Assembly: GCF_001509795.1 (NCBI RefSeq)
Contig: NZ_LLZN01000037.1
Location: forward strand, 1 to 64,000
From: Streptomyces sp. NRRL WC-3605
Lineage (GTDB): Bacteria > Actinomycetota > Actinomycetes > Streptomycetales > Streptomycetaceae
Direction: 5' to 3'
DNA length: 64,000 nucleotides
The notes under the pieces were generated by a model. It was not told the DNA's origin, ran no database searches, and saw only the letters and a program-made list of their open reading frames with translations. The position numbers and the translations under genes were made by a program. Of this stretch, positions 49,905 to 59,350 are shown one piece after another. Each line of letters opens with the position of its first letter. The first letter of the stretch is position 1.

Positions 49905-52319
49905 TCACAGGGGCGTGATCACGTACGTCTCGCCCGCCCGGGCGTCGAACGCGACGACGGTGTCCTCGGGTCGCTTCACGTCAGTGCGGGGACCGCCCTG
50001 GGCGTGTACCGCGACCGGTGCCGCGGTGCGCAGCCGGACCGCGCCGGTCCGGCGTACCGCGAGGCGGGCGTGGGTCAGCGCGCCGTCGCTCCAGGAGACG
50101 TCGACGGTGAGGGCACCGCGGGCGAGGAGTCCGGTGACCTGGCCCTGCGGAAGCTGCGGAGGCAGCGCCGGCAGGAGGTGGACCTCGTCGGTGTGGGACT
50201 GCACCAGCCATTCGGTGACTCCCGCGGTGGCGCCGAAGTTGCCGTCGATCTGGAACGGCGGGTGCAGGTCGAACAGGTTCGGGGCGGTGCGCTCGGGAGT
50301 CAGGAGGTCGGTGAGGAGATTGTAGGACCGTGATCCGTCTTCCGCGCGCGCCCAGAAATTGATCTTCCAGGCGAGGGACCAGCCGGTGCCGGCGTCCCCG
50401 CGCATCTCCAGCGTCTTGAGTGCGGCCCGGAACAGTTCGGGGGTGCCACGCTTGGAGATCTGGTTGCTGGGGTGCAGACCGTACAGGTGGGAGACATGGC
50501 GGTGCTGTTGCTCGGGCGCGCCGGCGTCCCAGTCCTGCTGCCACTCCTGCAACTGCCCGAGCGCGCCGATCTTCATGGGCGGCAGCTGGGCTCGGGCCTG
50601 GTGCACCTGGGCGGCGTACGGGCTGTCGACGCCGAGCGCTTCGCAGGCGGCGAGGTAACCGTCGAACAGGTCGCGCAGGATCTGGTTGTCCATGGTGGGA
50701 CCCGCGCAGGCGGACACGCCGGAGTGGTGGGCGTTCTCCGGAGAGACCGACGGGCAGGTCACCAGGTGACCGGTGCCGGGGTCCGTGACGAGGGCGTCGA
50801 GGAAGAAGCGGACGGCTCCCTCGACGACCGGCAGACGTCGGCGCAGTGCCTCGCGGTCACCGGTGAAGCGGTAGTGCTCCCAGACCGACGTGGCCAGCCA
50901 GGCGCCACCGGTGGGCCACATGCCCCAGAACGCGCCGTCGACCGGCGCGGTGCCGCGCCAGGCGTCGGTGTTGTGGTGGGCGACCCAGCCGTTCGCGCCG
51001 TACTGCACCCGCGCGGTCTTCTGTCCCGCCTGGGCGAGGTCGTCGAGCAGGGCGAAGATCGGCTCCCAGCACTCCAGAAGGTTGGTGGTCGCGGCCGGCC
51101 AGTAGTTCATCTCCGTGTTGATGTTGATCGTGTACTTGGAGTCCCACGGCGGGGAGAGCTGGTCGTTCCAGATGCCCTGCAGATTGGCGGGCTGGGTGCC
51201 GGGGCGGGAGGAGGCGATGAGGAGATAGCGGCCGAACTGGTAGTGCAGGGCCACCAGATGGGGATCGTCGGACTGGGCGAAGGCGGCCACCCGCTGGTCG
51301 GTCGGTGCGGCGGCGGCGTCCGTGACACCGAGGTCGAGCGCGACGCGCCGGAAGAGGGCCCGGTGGTCGCGCACATGGCGGGCGCGCAGCTGTCCGTAGG
51401 GGGTGTCGGCGGCGGCGTTCAGCCGGCGTTCCGCGCGAGCGCGGTAATCGCCGGAGGCGTCGCGGTAGTCGTTGTAGCTGGTGCCCACGGACACCAGCAG
51501 GGTCACCGCGTCGGCCGCGGTCACGGTGAGGGTTCCGTTCTCGCTGCGGACGGTGCCGCCTTCGGTGCGGGCGCGGACCAGCGCGCGGAAGCGGACCCGG
51601 CCGGTGACGCCCTCGCGGCTCTGCCCGGTGCCCTCCAGCGCCGCGGTCATCAGGTCGGGGGAGGACTTCTGGGTCTGCTGGGGGCTGTCGAAAACGGCGC
51701 TGAGCGAGAGGGCGCCGGGAGTGTCCGCGGTCAGTCGCACCACGATCACCTGGTCGGCGTGGCTGGCGAACGCCTCGCGGCGATAGGCCACCCCGCCGCG
51801 GGTGTACGTCGTGGTGGCCACGGCCGTGTCGAGGTCCAACTCCCGTCGGTAGGAGCCGATGTCGCCCGTGCCGGGGAACGTCAGGCGCAGATCGCCCACC
51901 GTCTGGTACATCAACTCCCCGACCGGATTGCCGAGGAAGGTCGAGTTGATCAGATCCTGGGCCGAGCCCCACTGGCCGGCGAAGATCCGGCGCCGGATCT
52001 CGGGGAGGTTCGCCAGGCCCTGCGGGTTGGCCGGTTCGTAGGGACCTCCCGCCCACAGAGTGTCCTCGTTGAGCTGGAGCCGGTCGGCGTCGACTCCGCC
52101 GAAGACCATGGCGCCGAGACGGCCGTTGCCGAGGGGCAGGGCCTCCAGCCACTGGCCCGCGGGCCGGCCGTACCACAGGGCCAGGCGCGAGGCGTCCGGC
52201 GCGGCGGCGTCCTCCACCTCCGCCGTGCCCTGTGGGGCCGCCACCGCGGCGGCCGGAACACCGACGGCCAGTGCGGCCGACGTCGCTGCGGAGGTGACGA
52301 GGAAGTCTCTTCGTTCCAT
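49905..52319 (-). CDS. Tat-exported GH95 alpha-L-fucosidase
   Basis: The 804-aa protein begins MERRDFLVTSAATSAALAVG, a twin-arginine signal. It is a glycoside hydrolase family 95 enzyme: LPLGNGRLGAMVFGG, INTEMNYWPAATTNLLECW, CPSVSPENAH with E528 as the likely general acid, QHRHVSHLYGLHPSNQIS, and HPPFQIDGNFGATAGVTEWL with the likely base region. Family members remove alpha-1,2-linked L-fucose (some remove L-galactose) by inversion. As the last gene behind the importer and fuconate dehydratase it supplies external L-fucose. The linkage cannot be told from sequence. Confidence 0.9.
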   Translation of the reverse strand: MERRDFLVTSAATSAALAVGVPAAAVAAPQGTAEVEDAAAPDASRLALWYGRPAGQWLEALPLGNGRLGAMVFGGVDADRLQLNEDTLWAGGPYEPANPQGLANLPEIRRRIFAGQWGSAQDLINSTFLGNPVGELMYQTVGDLRLTFPGTGDIGSYRRELDLDTAVATTTYTRGGVAYRREAFASHADQVIVVRLTADTPGALSLSAVFDSPQQTQKSSPDLMTAALEGTGQSREGVTGRVRFRALVRARTEGGTVRSENGTLTVTAADAVTLLVSVGTSYNDYRDASGDYRARAERRLNAAADTPYGQLRARHVRDHRALFRRVALDLGVTDAAAAPTDQRVAAFAQSDDPHLVALHYQFGRYLLIASSRPGTQPANLQGIWNDQLSPPWDSKYTININTEMNYWPAATTNLLECWEPIFALLDDLAQAGQKTARVQYGANGWVAHHNTDAWRGTAPVDGAFWGMWPTGGAWLATSVWEHYRFTGDREALRRRLPVVEGAVRFFLDALVTDPGTGHLVTCPSVSPENAHHSGVSACAGPTMDNQILRDLFDGYLAACEALGVDSPYAAQVHQARAQLPPMKIGALGQLQEWQQDWDAGAPEQQHRHVSHLYGLHPSNQISKRGTPELFRAALKTLEMRGDAGTGWSLAWKINFWARAEDGSRSYNLLTDLLTPERTAPNLFDLHPPFQIDGNFGATAGVTEWLVQSHTDEVHLLPALPPQLPQGQVTGLLARGALTVDVSWSDGALTHARLAVRRTGAVRLRTAAPVAVHAQGGPRTDVKRPEDTVVAFDARAGETYVITPL

Positions 52320-52404
52320 GGGAATGCCTGCCTTTCGAGTGCGGGTTGGGCTGGTCATCCGGGAGCGGTGCGGGCCGGGTGCGCAACGGCGGGCCGGGCG
52401 GTGT

Positions 52405-53466
52405 CTAGTCCTGCGCCTTGCCTCCGGTGATGCGGGACAGCGCCAGGGCGACGAGGATGATCGCGCCGTTGAGGGCGCCGATCCACTGGGCGGGGACACC
52501 GCCGAGGGTGAGGACGTTCTGGATCAGGAACAGCAGCAGGATGCCGGTGAACGCCCCGAAGACCGTTCCCTTGCCGCCGTTGAGGCTGATGCCGCCGATG
52601 ACGGCGGCGGCGAACACGGTGAAGATGTAGCCGTTTCCCTGGGCGGAGGCCACCGAGGCCAGGCGTCCCGAGAGCAGCAGGCCGCTCGTCGCGGCGAGGA
52701 CGCTCGCGGTGACGATGACGATCCACAGCACACGGTCGGTGCGGATGCCGGCCGCCTTCGCCGCGTCGACGTTGCCGCCGATCGCGTAGAGGGAGCGGCC
52801 GAAGCTGGTGAAGCCGAGCACGACGATGCCGATGGCGAACAGGATCAGGCAGATCCACACCGAGGCGGGCATGCCCAGCCACTGGGTGGTGCCGAGGTAC
52901 AGCATCGACTGGGGCAGCTGGAAAAAGGTCTGGCCACCGGAGATGCCGGTGAGGATGCCGCGCAGCACGATCAGCATGCCGAGCGTCACGATGAAGCCGT
53001 TGAGCCCGAACCGGATGATGAACAGCGCGTTCACCACACCGATGAGGAGCCCGACGGTCAGGGTCACGGGGATGGACCAGGCGCCGGGCAGCAGACCGAC
53101 GCCGTGCGCCGCGCCCGCGGGGACGGTGAGCCATGCCGCGACGCCGGGGGCGAGACCGACGGTGGACTCCAGGGAGAGGTCCATCTTCTTGACGATGAGC
53201 ACCAGGGTCTGGGCGAGGACCAGCAGGGCGATCTCGGACATGGTCTGCAGCACGTTGATCAGGTTGTCGGGCTGCAGGAACACCGGATTGACCAGTTGGC
53301 CGACGATGCCCATGACGATGATCGCGGGGATGAGTGCCAGGTCCCGCAGCCGTGCGAAGGCCAGCCGCCGCCCGCCTGCCCTGCGGGTGGCCGGCTGGTC
53401 GCCCGCCGGGTCGGGCAGGCCGTCGTCTGGCCTCTTCGCGGCGGCCGCGGTCGCGCTCTCAGACAT
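52405..53466 (-). CDS. ribose-type ABC transporter permease, probable L-fucose importer
   Basis: The 353-aa protein has a 40-residue polar leader and about ten membrane segments of the RbsC family: QTLVLIVKKMDLSLESTVGL, IIRFGLNGFIVTLGMLIVLRG, SFGRSLYAIGGNVDAAKAAGI (the cytoplasmic coupling loop) and GGISLNGGKGTVFGAFTGIL. It overlaps the ATPase gene by 8 bases. The transported sugar is inferred from the surrounding fucose catabolic genes. Confidence 0.9.
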   Translation of the reverse strand: MSESATAAAAKRPDDGLPDPAGDQPATRRAGGRRLAFARLRDLALIPAIIVMGIVGQLVNPVFLQPDNLINVLQTMSEIALLVLAQTLVLIVKKMDLSLESTVGLAPGVAAWLTVPAGAAHGVGLLPGAWSIPVTLTVGLLIGVVNALFIIRFGLNGFIVTLGMLIVLRGILTGISGGQTFFQLPQSMLYLGTTQWLGMPASVWICLILFAIGIVVLGFTSFGRSLYAIGGNVDAAKAAGIRTDRVLWIVIVTASVLAATSGLLLSGRLASVASAQGNGYIFTVFAAAVIGGISLNGGKGTVFGAFTGILLLFLIQNVLTLGGVPAQWIGALNGAIILVALALSRITGGKAQD

Positions 53467-54967
53467 CGAGGTCCACTCCTTCCATTGCGGCCACGAGCTC
53501 GTGGTCGTGCCAGCCGCGGGCCTTCTCGGCCACTACTCGGCCCTGGAACATCACCAGGACCCGGTCGCACATGCGCAGGTCGTCGAGTTCGTCGGAGGCG
53601 ATGAGCACGCCGGTGCCGGACTCGGCGATCTCCTCGACCTTGCCGAGGAGGAACTCCTTGGACCGCACGTCGACGCCGGCGGTCGGATTGATCAGGACCA
53701 GCACCTTCGGATCGCTGGCCAGGGCGCGGGCCATGACGACCTTCTGCTGGTTGCCCCCGGAGAGCCCGGAGACGGGCATTTCAGGTCCCGGCGTCTTGAT
53801 CGCAAGGTTCTCGATCATGGCGCGGGCGTAGGTGTCCCGGCGGCGTCCGTCGATGAAGCCGGGCGGACCGAGCCGTTCGGGAATGGTGAGGGTGCCGTTG
53901 TCCGCGATGGACATCTCCGGTACGTAGCCCTGGTGATGGCGGTCCTGCGGGACGAAGCCGACTCCGGCCTTCAGGGCCGCGGGCACACTGCCGGGGCGTG
54001 GACGCGCCCCGGCGATCCGCACCGTTCCGGTGTCGGCGGCGCGCAGGCCGACGATCGTCTCTGCCACGTCGATACGGCCGCTGCTCGCCGCGCCGGCGAG
54101 ACCGACGATCTCCCCGCCGCGGACCCTGAGGGACACGTTCTCGTAGCTCCCGTCGAGCGTGGCATCCTCCACGACGAGTACATCGGGTGATGTGCTGTCC
54201 GCCGGGCGGCGGCGGGCCCTGGCGCCCTCGGTGGCGCCCTCGCCGGTCATGGCGGCGACGAGTTCGGCGCGGGGCAGTTCCGCGACCGGCGCGGTCAGGA
54301 TGTGCCGGGCGTCCCGGAACACCGTCACCGTGTCGCAGATCTCGTAGATCTCCTCCAGGTGATGACTGATGAACAGGAAGGTCACGCCCTGGCGTTGCAG
54401 GTCCCGGATCCGGGCGAACAGCCGGTTGATCGCTGCTCCGTCCAGCTGCGCGGTGGGTTCGTCGAGGATGATGAAGCGGGCCCCGAAGGACAGGGCCCGG
54501 GCGATCTCCAGGAACTGGCGCTGCTCGACGTCGAGTTCCCCCGCCGGGGTGCGCACGTCCACGTCGACCGACCACGTCCGCAGCAGTTCGTGTGCCTTGG
54601 CGCGCACGGTCCGCCAGCTGATCAGGCCGCCGCGACCGCGGTCGTGGCGGTTGAGGAAGAGGTTCTCGGCGACCGTCAGCTCGGGGATGATGGTGGACTT
54701 CTGGTACACGCACGCAACCCGCTGCCGCCAGCCGTCCCGGTCCGCGAGCCGGGGCGCCGGCTCGCCGTTGAAGGTGACCGTGCCCTCGTCCGGTGCGTGC
54801 AGTCCGGTGAGGATGGAGACCAGCGTGGACTTGCCCGCGCCGTTGCGCCCGACGAGTGCGTGGGTCTGGCCGTGTGCGATCGTGATCCGGGCGTCGCGCA
54901 GCGCCACCGTGGAACCGAACCGCTTCGTTATCGCCGTCGCCTGGGCGACCGGCGCAGCCGTTGACAT
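53459..54967 (-). CDS. ribose-type ABC transporter ATPase, probable L-fucose importer
   Basis: The 502-aa protein has two ABC domains in tandem, as in RbsA/XylG. Domain 1 (about 5-240) has Walker A GRNGAGKSTLVS and Walker B RFIILDEPTAQLD. Domain 2 (about 255-495) has a degenerate Walker A region (GLAGAASSGRIDVAET) but a clear signature SGLSGGNQQKVVMARAL, and then VLVLINPTAGVDV. A catalytically unequal pair is normal for this family. It drives the importer formed by the genes on either side. Confidence 0.9.
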   Translation of the reverse strand: MSTAAPVAQATAITKRFGSTVALRDARITIAHGQTHALVGRNGAGKSTLVSILTGLHAPDEGTVTFNGEPAPRLADRDGWRQRVACVYQKSTIIPELTVAENLFLNRHDRGRGGLISWRTVRAKAHELLRTWSVDVDVRTPAGELDVEQRQFLEIARALSFGARFIILDEPTAQLDGAAINRLFARIRDLQRQGVTFLFISHHLEEIYEICDTVTVFRDARHILTAPVAELPRAELVAAMTGEGATEGARARRRPADSTSPDVLVVEDATLDGSYENVSLRVRGGEIVGLAGAASSGRIDVAETIVGLRAADTGTVRIAGARPRPGSVPAALKAGVGFVPQDRHHQGYVPEMSIADNGTLTIPERLGPPGFIDGRRRDTYARAMIENLAIKTPGPEMPVSGLSGGNQQKVVMARALASDPKVLVLINPTAGVDVRSKEFLLGKVEEIAESGTGVLIASDELDDLRMCDRVLVMFQGRVVAEKARGWHDHELVAAMEGVDLDV

Positions 54968-54987
54968 TTCTGCGAATCGCCTTCCGG

Positions 54988-56064
54988 TCAGCTGAGGTTG
55001 TTGCCCCAGAGGGACTTGTCGTCGCTCTTGAGGCTGGGGACCCCGCCAAAGGTGCCGCCGTCGGCCGTCACCAGGGGTGCGGAGAGCTGGTCCTCCAGAA
55101 GGCCCTCGCGGACCTGGATGATGGTGCTGTCGTGGTCGGTCTTGCCGGGCTTGAACGTCTTGCCGTCGATCGCCGCCTTGAGGTAGTGGAGGGCGTACTT
55201 GGCGTAGAGGTCGGCCGGCTGGGAGACGGTGGCGTCGATCTTGCCCGCGGCGATGTTCTTGAGCTCCTCGGGGATGCCGTCGTTGGAGACCACGAACACG
55301 TGCTTCTTGTCCTCGGGCCCGACCAGCAGGCCCTTCTGCTTGAGCACCTGCAGGGTGCCGGAGAGCGCGAAACTGGACTGCATGTAGACGCCCTTGATGT
55401 CGGGGTGGGCGGTGAGGTCTGTCTGGAGCTTCTGCGCCGCGACGGCGCCGTCCCAGTTGGTGGCTTCGCCGAAGACCTTGATGGCCGGGTAGTTCTTCTT
55501 CATGCAGTCGTTGAACGCCTCCGTGCGGTCACGGCCGTTGACGGAGGCGAGGTCGCCCTGGAGCATGACGACCTTGCCCTTGCCGCCCAGCTTGGTCCCC
55601 AGGAACTGGCAGGCCTTCTCGCCGTAGGCGCGGTTGTCGGCGCGCACGACCATGTACACCTTGCCGGTGTCGGGGCGGGTGTCCACGGAGACGACCGGGA
55701 TCTTCTTCGCCTCCAGCTGCGCGAGGGTGGGCGCGATGGCGGCGGTGTCCTGCGGTGCCATCGCGACGCCCTTGACGCCCTGGCTGATGAACGTCTGGAC
55801 GTCGGCGGTGAGTTTGGCGACGTCGTTCTGCGAGTTGGTGGTCTTCAGGTCGAGTCCGAGTTCCTTGGCGAACTGCGGGGTGTACTTGATGTACGAGTTC
55901 CAGAAGTCGGTGTCGGAGCGCGGGTAGTCGACGCCGACCACGGTGGAGCCGCCGCCTGGGCCCGAGGTCGACGCGGATCCCGACCCCCCGCAGGCGGTGA
56001 GTGCGGGGACGGACAGGGCGGCGAGGGCGCCGAGACAGGCGTACCTGGTGAACCTGAGCTGCAT
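54988..56064 (-). CDS. sugar-binding lipoprotein of the fucose ABC importer
   Basis: The 358-aa protein has a lipoprotein signal (LGALAALSVPALTAC, then GGSGSAS). The mature part is a ribose/galactose-type periplasmic binding protein: DFWNSYIKYTPQFAKELG, QTFISQGVKGVAMAPQDTAAI, KKIPVVSVDTRPDTGKVY and KGVYMQSSFALSGTLQVLK. It should capture a monosaccharide, probably L-fucose given its place between fuconate dehydratase and the ATPase. The ATPase gene starts 20 bases after its stop. Confidence 0.9.
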   Translation of the reverse strand: MQLRFTRYACLGALAALSVPALTACGGSGSASTSGPGGGSTVVGVDYPRSDTDFWNSYIKYTPQFAKELGLDLKTTNSQNDVAKLTADVQTFISQGVKGVAMAPQDTAAIAPTLAQLEAKKIPVVSVDTRPDTGKVYMVVRADNRAYGEKACQFLGTKLGGKGKVVMLQGDLASVNGRDRTEAFNDCMKKNYPAIKVFGEATNWDGAVAAQKLQTDLTAHPDIKGVYMQSSFALSGTLQVLKQKGLLVGPEDKKHVFVVSNDGIPEELKNIAAGKIDATVSQPADLYAKYALHYLKAAIDGKTFKPGKTDHDSTIIQVREGLLEDQLSAPLVTADGGTFGGVPSLKSDDKSLWGNNLS

Positions 56065-56167
56065 TGCTCGCTCTCCTTGCTGACGGGGTCGCGCGGACGG
56101 GCTGGGTGCGGGACCGGTCGTGCGGTGCGCGGGTGCCGGTCTCGAGACGGGAGGGGAAGGAGCGGGG

Positions 56168-56926
56168 TCAGGTGCGCGGACGGATGCGCAGGCCCTGCAT
56201 GCCGCCGTCGACGGGGAGGTCGGTGCCGGTGGTGGAGCCGGACAGGGGGCTTGCGAGATAGGCGATGGCCGCGGCGACCTCGTCGGCGGAGACGAGACGT
56301 CCCATCGGCTGGCGGGCGTCGAGGGCGGCGCGCTCGGCAGCGGGGTCCGCGGCGCGCTCCAGGAGGCGGCCGATCCAGGGAGTGTCGGCGGTGCCGGGGT
56401 TGACGCAGTTGACGCGGATCCCGCACTGCACGAGGTCGGCCGCCGTCGCCCGGGTCAGGGCCAGGACGGCGCCCTTGGTCGCGGAGTACAGCACCCGGTC
56501 GGGCAGCCCGGCGGTGGCGGCGATGGAGCAGGTGTTGACGATGGCCGCGCTGTCGGAGCGGCGCAGATGGGGGAGAGCGGCCCGGGTCACCCGGACCATG
56601 CCGACGACGTTGACGTCGAACACCCGGTGCCACTCGTCGTCGGCGTTGTCCTCGATGGTGCCCTGGGCGCCGATGCCGGCGTTGTTGACCAGGATGTCGA
56701 TGCCGCCGAGGACGTCCGCGGCCTCGGCGACGGCTGTCCGCACGCCCGTGTCGTCGGCCACGTCCGCGCGGATCCCGATCAGGGGATCGGGCAGGCCGTC
56801 GGGTTCGAGGTCGAGGCAGGCGACACGGGCGCCGCGGGCGGCCAGCAGGCGTGCGGTGGCCAGTCCGATGCCCGAGGCGCCGCCGGTGACGAGGGCGGTC
56901 AGGCCCGCGAGGTCGGGGGCGCTCAT
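56168..56926 (-). CDS. SDR, probable 2-keto-3-deoxy-L-fuconate dehydrogenase
   Basis: The 252-aa classical short-chain dehydrogenase has the cofactor loop [19 protein letters not shown] (Asp after strand 2, so NAD+ preferred: VACLDLEPD), NNAGIG, the active-site [14 protein letters not shown] (Tyr-x3-Lys), [18 protein letters not shown] and a C-terminal VDGGM. It overlaps the fuconate dehydratase gene by ATGA. In the known pathway the product of FucD is oxidised at C4 by such an SDR before hydrolysis. Acting as an L-fucose dehydrogenase is the alternative. Confidence 0.8.
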   Translation of the reverse strand: MSAPDLAGLTALVTGGASGIGLATARLLAARGARVACLDLEPDGLPDPLIGIRADVADDTGVRTAVAEAADVLGGIDILVNNAGIGAQGTIEDNADDEWHRVFDVNVVGMVRVTRAALPHLRRSDSAAIVNTCSIAATAGLPDRVLYSATKGAVLALTRATAADLVQCGIRVNCVNPGTADTPWIGRLLERAADPAAERAALDARQPMGRLVSADEVAAAIAYLASPLSGSTTGTDLPVDGGMQGLRIRPRT

Positions 56927-58230
56927 TCCTCGGCCTCCCCGCTCCACACCGGGCCGTCGGGGTAGCGGTGGTCCGCCAGGGACTGCCGATGGAGTTCGGC
57001 GCTGATGCCGGGGGCGGCCGGGGCGAGATAGCGGCCGTCGCGGATGCGGACCGGGTCGGTGAAGTGCTCGTGCAGGTGGTCGACGTACTCGATGACGCGG
57101 TTCTCGGTGGTGCCGCTGACGGCCACGTAGTCGAACATCGCCAGGTGCTGCACCATCTCGCACAGTCCGACCCCGCCGGCGTGCGGGCACACCGGGACGC
57201 CGAACTTGGCGGCCAGCAGCAGGATGGCGACGTTCTCGGTCACGCCGGCGGTGCGACTGGCGTCGAGTTGCAGGACGTCGAGGGCTTCGGCCTGGAGGAG
57301 TTGTTTGAACATCACCTGGTTGTGGGTGTGTTCGCCGGTGGCCACCTTGACCGGCGCCACCGCCCGGCGGATGGCGGCGTGGCCGAGGATGTCGTCCGGC
57401 GAGGTGGGCTCCTCGATCCAGTACGGGTCGTAGGGGGCGAGCGACGCCGTCCAGTCGATGGCCTGCTGGACCCCCCAAGCCTGGTTGGCGTCCACGGCGA
57501 TCCTGATGTCCGGGCCGACCGCCGCGCGGGCCAGCCGCATGCGGCGTCGGTCCGCCTCGCGGTCGGCGCCGACCTTCAGCTTGATCTGGCCGAATCCGTC
57601 GGCGACGGCCTCCTTGGACAGCCTCACCAGCTTCTCGTCGTCGTAGCCGAGCCAGCCGGGGGTCGTGGTGTACGCGGGGTAGCCGTGCTCCAGCAGGTGC
57701 GCGGTCCGCTCGGCGCGGCCGGGCTCGGCGCGGCGCAGGATGTCCAGGGCCTCGTCGCGGGTGAGGGCGTCCTGGAGGTAGCGGAAGTCGACCAGGTCGA
57801 CCAGCTGTTCGGGGGAGAGTTCGGCCAGCAGCCGCCAGACCGGCTTGCCGGTGCGGCGTCCGTACAGGTCCCAGACGGCGTTGACGATGGCCGCCGCGGC
57901 CATGTGGATGGCCCCCTTCTCCGGTCCGAGCCAGCGCAGTTGGCTGTCGCCGGTCAACCGCCGCGAGAAGGCGCCGAGATCGGCCAGCACCTCCGCCACC
58001 GGGAGGCCCACGATCAGCGGAGCCAGGGCGCGTACGGCGGCGACCTCCACGTCGTTGCCGCGTCCCACGGTGAAGGCGAGGCCGTGTCCCCGGCCGCCGG
58101 CGCTCGTGCGGAGCGTCACGTACGCCGCCGAGTAGTCGGGTTCGGGGTTCATGGCGTCGGAGCCGTCGAGGTCGCGCGAGGTCGGGAACCGTACGTCCAC
58201 GGCCTCGACCGCGCTGATGAGCTCACTCAT
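56923..58230 (-). CDS. fucD: L-fuconate dehydratase (enolase superfamily)
   Basis: The 435-aa protein matches the FucD family closely. It has the KxK catalytic motif ([11 protein letters not shown], about 213-223), metal ligands in [19 protein letters not shown] and [10 protein letters not shown], and the FucD signature [20 protein letters not shown], then [16 protein letters not shown]. It dehydrates L-fuconate to 2-keto-3-deoxy-L-fuconate. ATG 58230 is chosen because [21 protein letters not shown] is the family N-terminus. First gene of the leftward fucose operon; divergent from the FadR regulator. Confidence 0.9.
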   Translation of the reverse strand: MSELISAVEAVDVRFPTSRDLDGSDAMNPEPDYSAAYVTLRTSAGGRGHGLAFTVGRGNDVEVAAVRALAPLIVGLPVAEVLADLGAFSRRLTGDSQLRWLGPEKGAIHMAAAAIVNAVWDLYGRRTGKPVWRLLAELSPEQLVDLVDFRYLQDALTRDEALDILRRAEPGRAERTAHLLEHGYPAYTTTPGWLGYDDEKLVRLSKEAVADGFGQIKLKVGADREADRRRMRLARAAVGPDIRIAVDANQAWGVQQAIDWTASLAPYDPYWIEEPTSPDDILGHAAIRRAVAPVKVATGEHTHNQVMFKQLLQAEALDVLQLDASRTAGVTENVAILLLAAKFGVPVCPHAGGVGLCEMVQHLAMFDYVAVSGTTENRVIEYVDHLHEHFTDPVRIRDGRYLAPAAPGISAELHRQSLADHRYPDGPVWSGEAEE

Positions 58231-58339
58231 CGCGTCCGGCAATGTCGGTTCGCAGGGTCCGGTGTCGTCCCGGCTCCATGGCCACCACCCTTCGTCGTGT
58301 GTCAACGAGATGTCCGCCCTGCTACGGCAGAGGCTGGAC

Positions 58340-58351
58340 ATGGGATGGATT
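58340..58351. promoter_or_regulatory. ATGGGATGGATT motif, candidate FadR-type operator (fucD side)
   Basis: The 12-base motif differs at one position from the copy at 58480, which lies by the regulator's own start. It is followed by TTATAGAGT, an AT-rich stretch plausible as promoter for the leftward fucD operon, 110 bases from its start. Confidence 0.4.
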
Positions 58352-58479
58352 TATAGAGTCACCCCTGCTCGGTGTCCATACCTCGGGAGGGAAATATGCA
58401 AGCGCCCGCGCTTCACCTGCTCGTTTGTGGTGAACGAATGAGTGAGGACTCCTTCGGTCCTCCCGTCTCTTCCTGAGTG

Positions 58480-58491
58480 ATGGGATGTATT
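58480..58491. promoter_or_regulatory. ATGGGATGTATT motif, candidate FadR-type operator (regulator side)
   Basis: The second copy lies 42 bases before the regulator start, just ahead of a possible -10 element (TACGCT). Paired copies in front of both divergent operons suggest control by the regulator encoded here. Confidence 0.4.
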
Positions 58492-58533
58492 GCTACGCTG
58501 CCGCCGCCTGGGCAACGAGCAGGGAGCAGCCGC

Positions 58534-59238
58534 ATGTCACTGACCGACAAGGCCATCGACCGCATCAGGGACCTCATCCAGTCGGGCGAGCTGCCGCCGG
58601 GCGCGAAACTGCCGCCCGAGCAGCAGCTCGCGGCGGAGCTGGGACTGTCCCGCAATCTGATGCGGGAGGCGGTCAAGGCACTGGTGGTCGCACGCGTCCT
58701 GGAGATCCGCCGGGGCGACGGCACCTACGTGACCAGCCTGGAACCGGAGCTGCTGCTGAGCAGCATCGGATCGGCGGTGGAACTGCTGCGCGGCGACACC
58801 CTGCTGGAGCTGACCGAGGTGCGCCGGCTGTTCGAACCGGTCGCCACGGGACTGGCCGCCACCCGCATCTCGGCCGGGGAACTGGCCGAGGTGGAGCGGC
58901 ACCTGGACGCGATGCGGGCGGCCCGGGAGGACATCGAGCGGCTCACCGAACACGACGCGGCGTTCCACCGGGCGGTGGTGGCGGCCACCGGCAACGCCAC
59001 CCTCGCCACCCTGCTGGAGGGGATCTCCAGCAGGACGGTGCGCGCACGCGTCTGGCGCGGTCTGGTCGACGACAACGCCGCCGCGCGCACCGTCGCCGAA
59101 CACGAGGCGATCTTCCAGGCACTGGTCGCCGGCGACGCCGGCCTGGCGCAGGCCGCCGCACTACTGCACGTCAGCACCACCGAACAGTGGCTGCGCGAGC
59201 ACCTGGAGCCGAACAGCGCCGTCCCGGACCTGCCGTGA
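58534..59238 (+). CDS. FadR/GntR-family regulator of the fucose locus
   Basis: The 234-aa protein starts at ATG 58534 (GGGAGCAGCC upstream). It has the GntR winged helix-turn-helix (GELPPGAKLPPEQQLAAELG, then LSRNLMREAVKALVVARVLE and RRGDGTYVTSLEPEL). The FadR C-terminal helical domain (FCD) follows, with probable metal/effector ligands (EHDAAFHRAVVAATGN, EHEAIFQALVAGD). FadR-type proteins in sugar-acid loci respond to a pathway intermediate, here perhaps L-fuconate or 2-keto-3-deoxy-L-fuconate. It lies between the two divergent fucose operons and is the best candidate for their local repressor. Confidence 0.85.
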   Translation: MSLTDKAIDRIRDLIQSGELPPGAKLPPEQQLAAELGLSRNLMREAVKALVVARVLEIRRGDGTYVTSLEPELLLSSIGSAVELLRGDTLLELTEVRRLFEPVATGLAATRISAGELAEVERHLDAMRAAREDIERLTEHDAAFHRAVVAATGNATLATLLEGISSRTVRARVWRGLVDDNAAARTVAEHEAIFQALVAGDAGLAQAAALLHVSTTEQWLREHLEPNSAVPDLP

Positions 59239-59350
59239 ACACCGGGTGGTGCACCACCCACCCTTTTCCATCACACGTCACCAGCCCCGTGCCCGGCCCG
59301 GACAGCCGTGGGCCACGGCCAGGCACGTCCGCTCAGTGAGGAGCACTTCG

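Larger units (their letters stand above)
58231..58533. other. 303-base divergent control region of the fucose locus
   Basis: No gene. It is AT-richer than its surroundings and holds two copies of ATGGGATGKATT (58340-58351 and 58480-58491) and a loose inverted repeat around CTCGTT...AACGAA (58420-58438). It should contain the promoters of fucD and of the FadR-type regulator. Confidence 0.6.
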
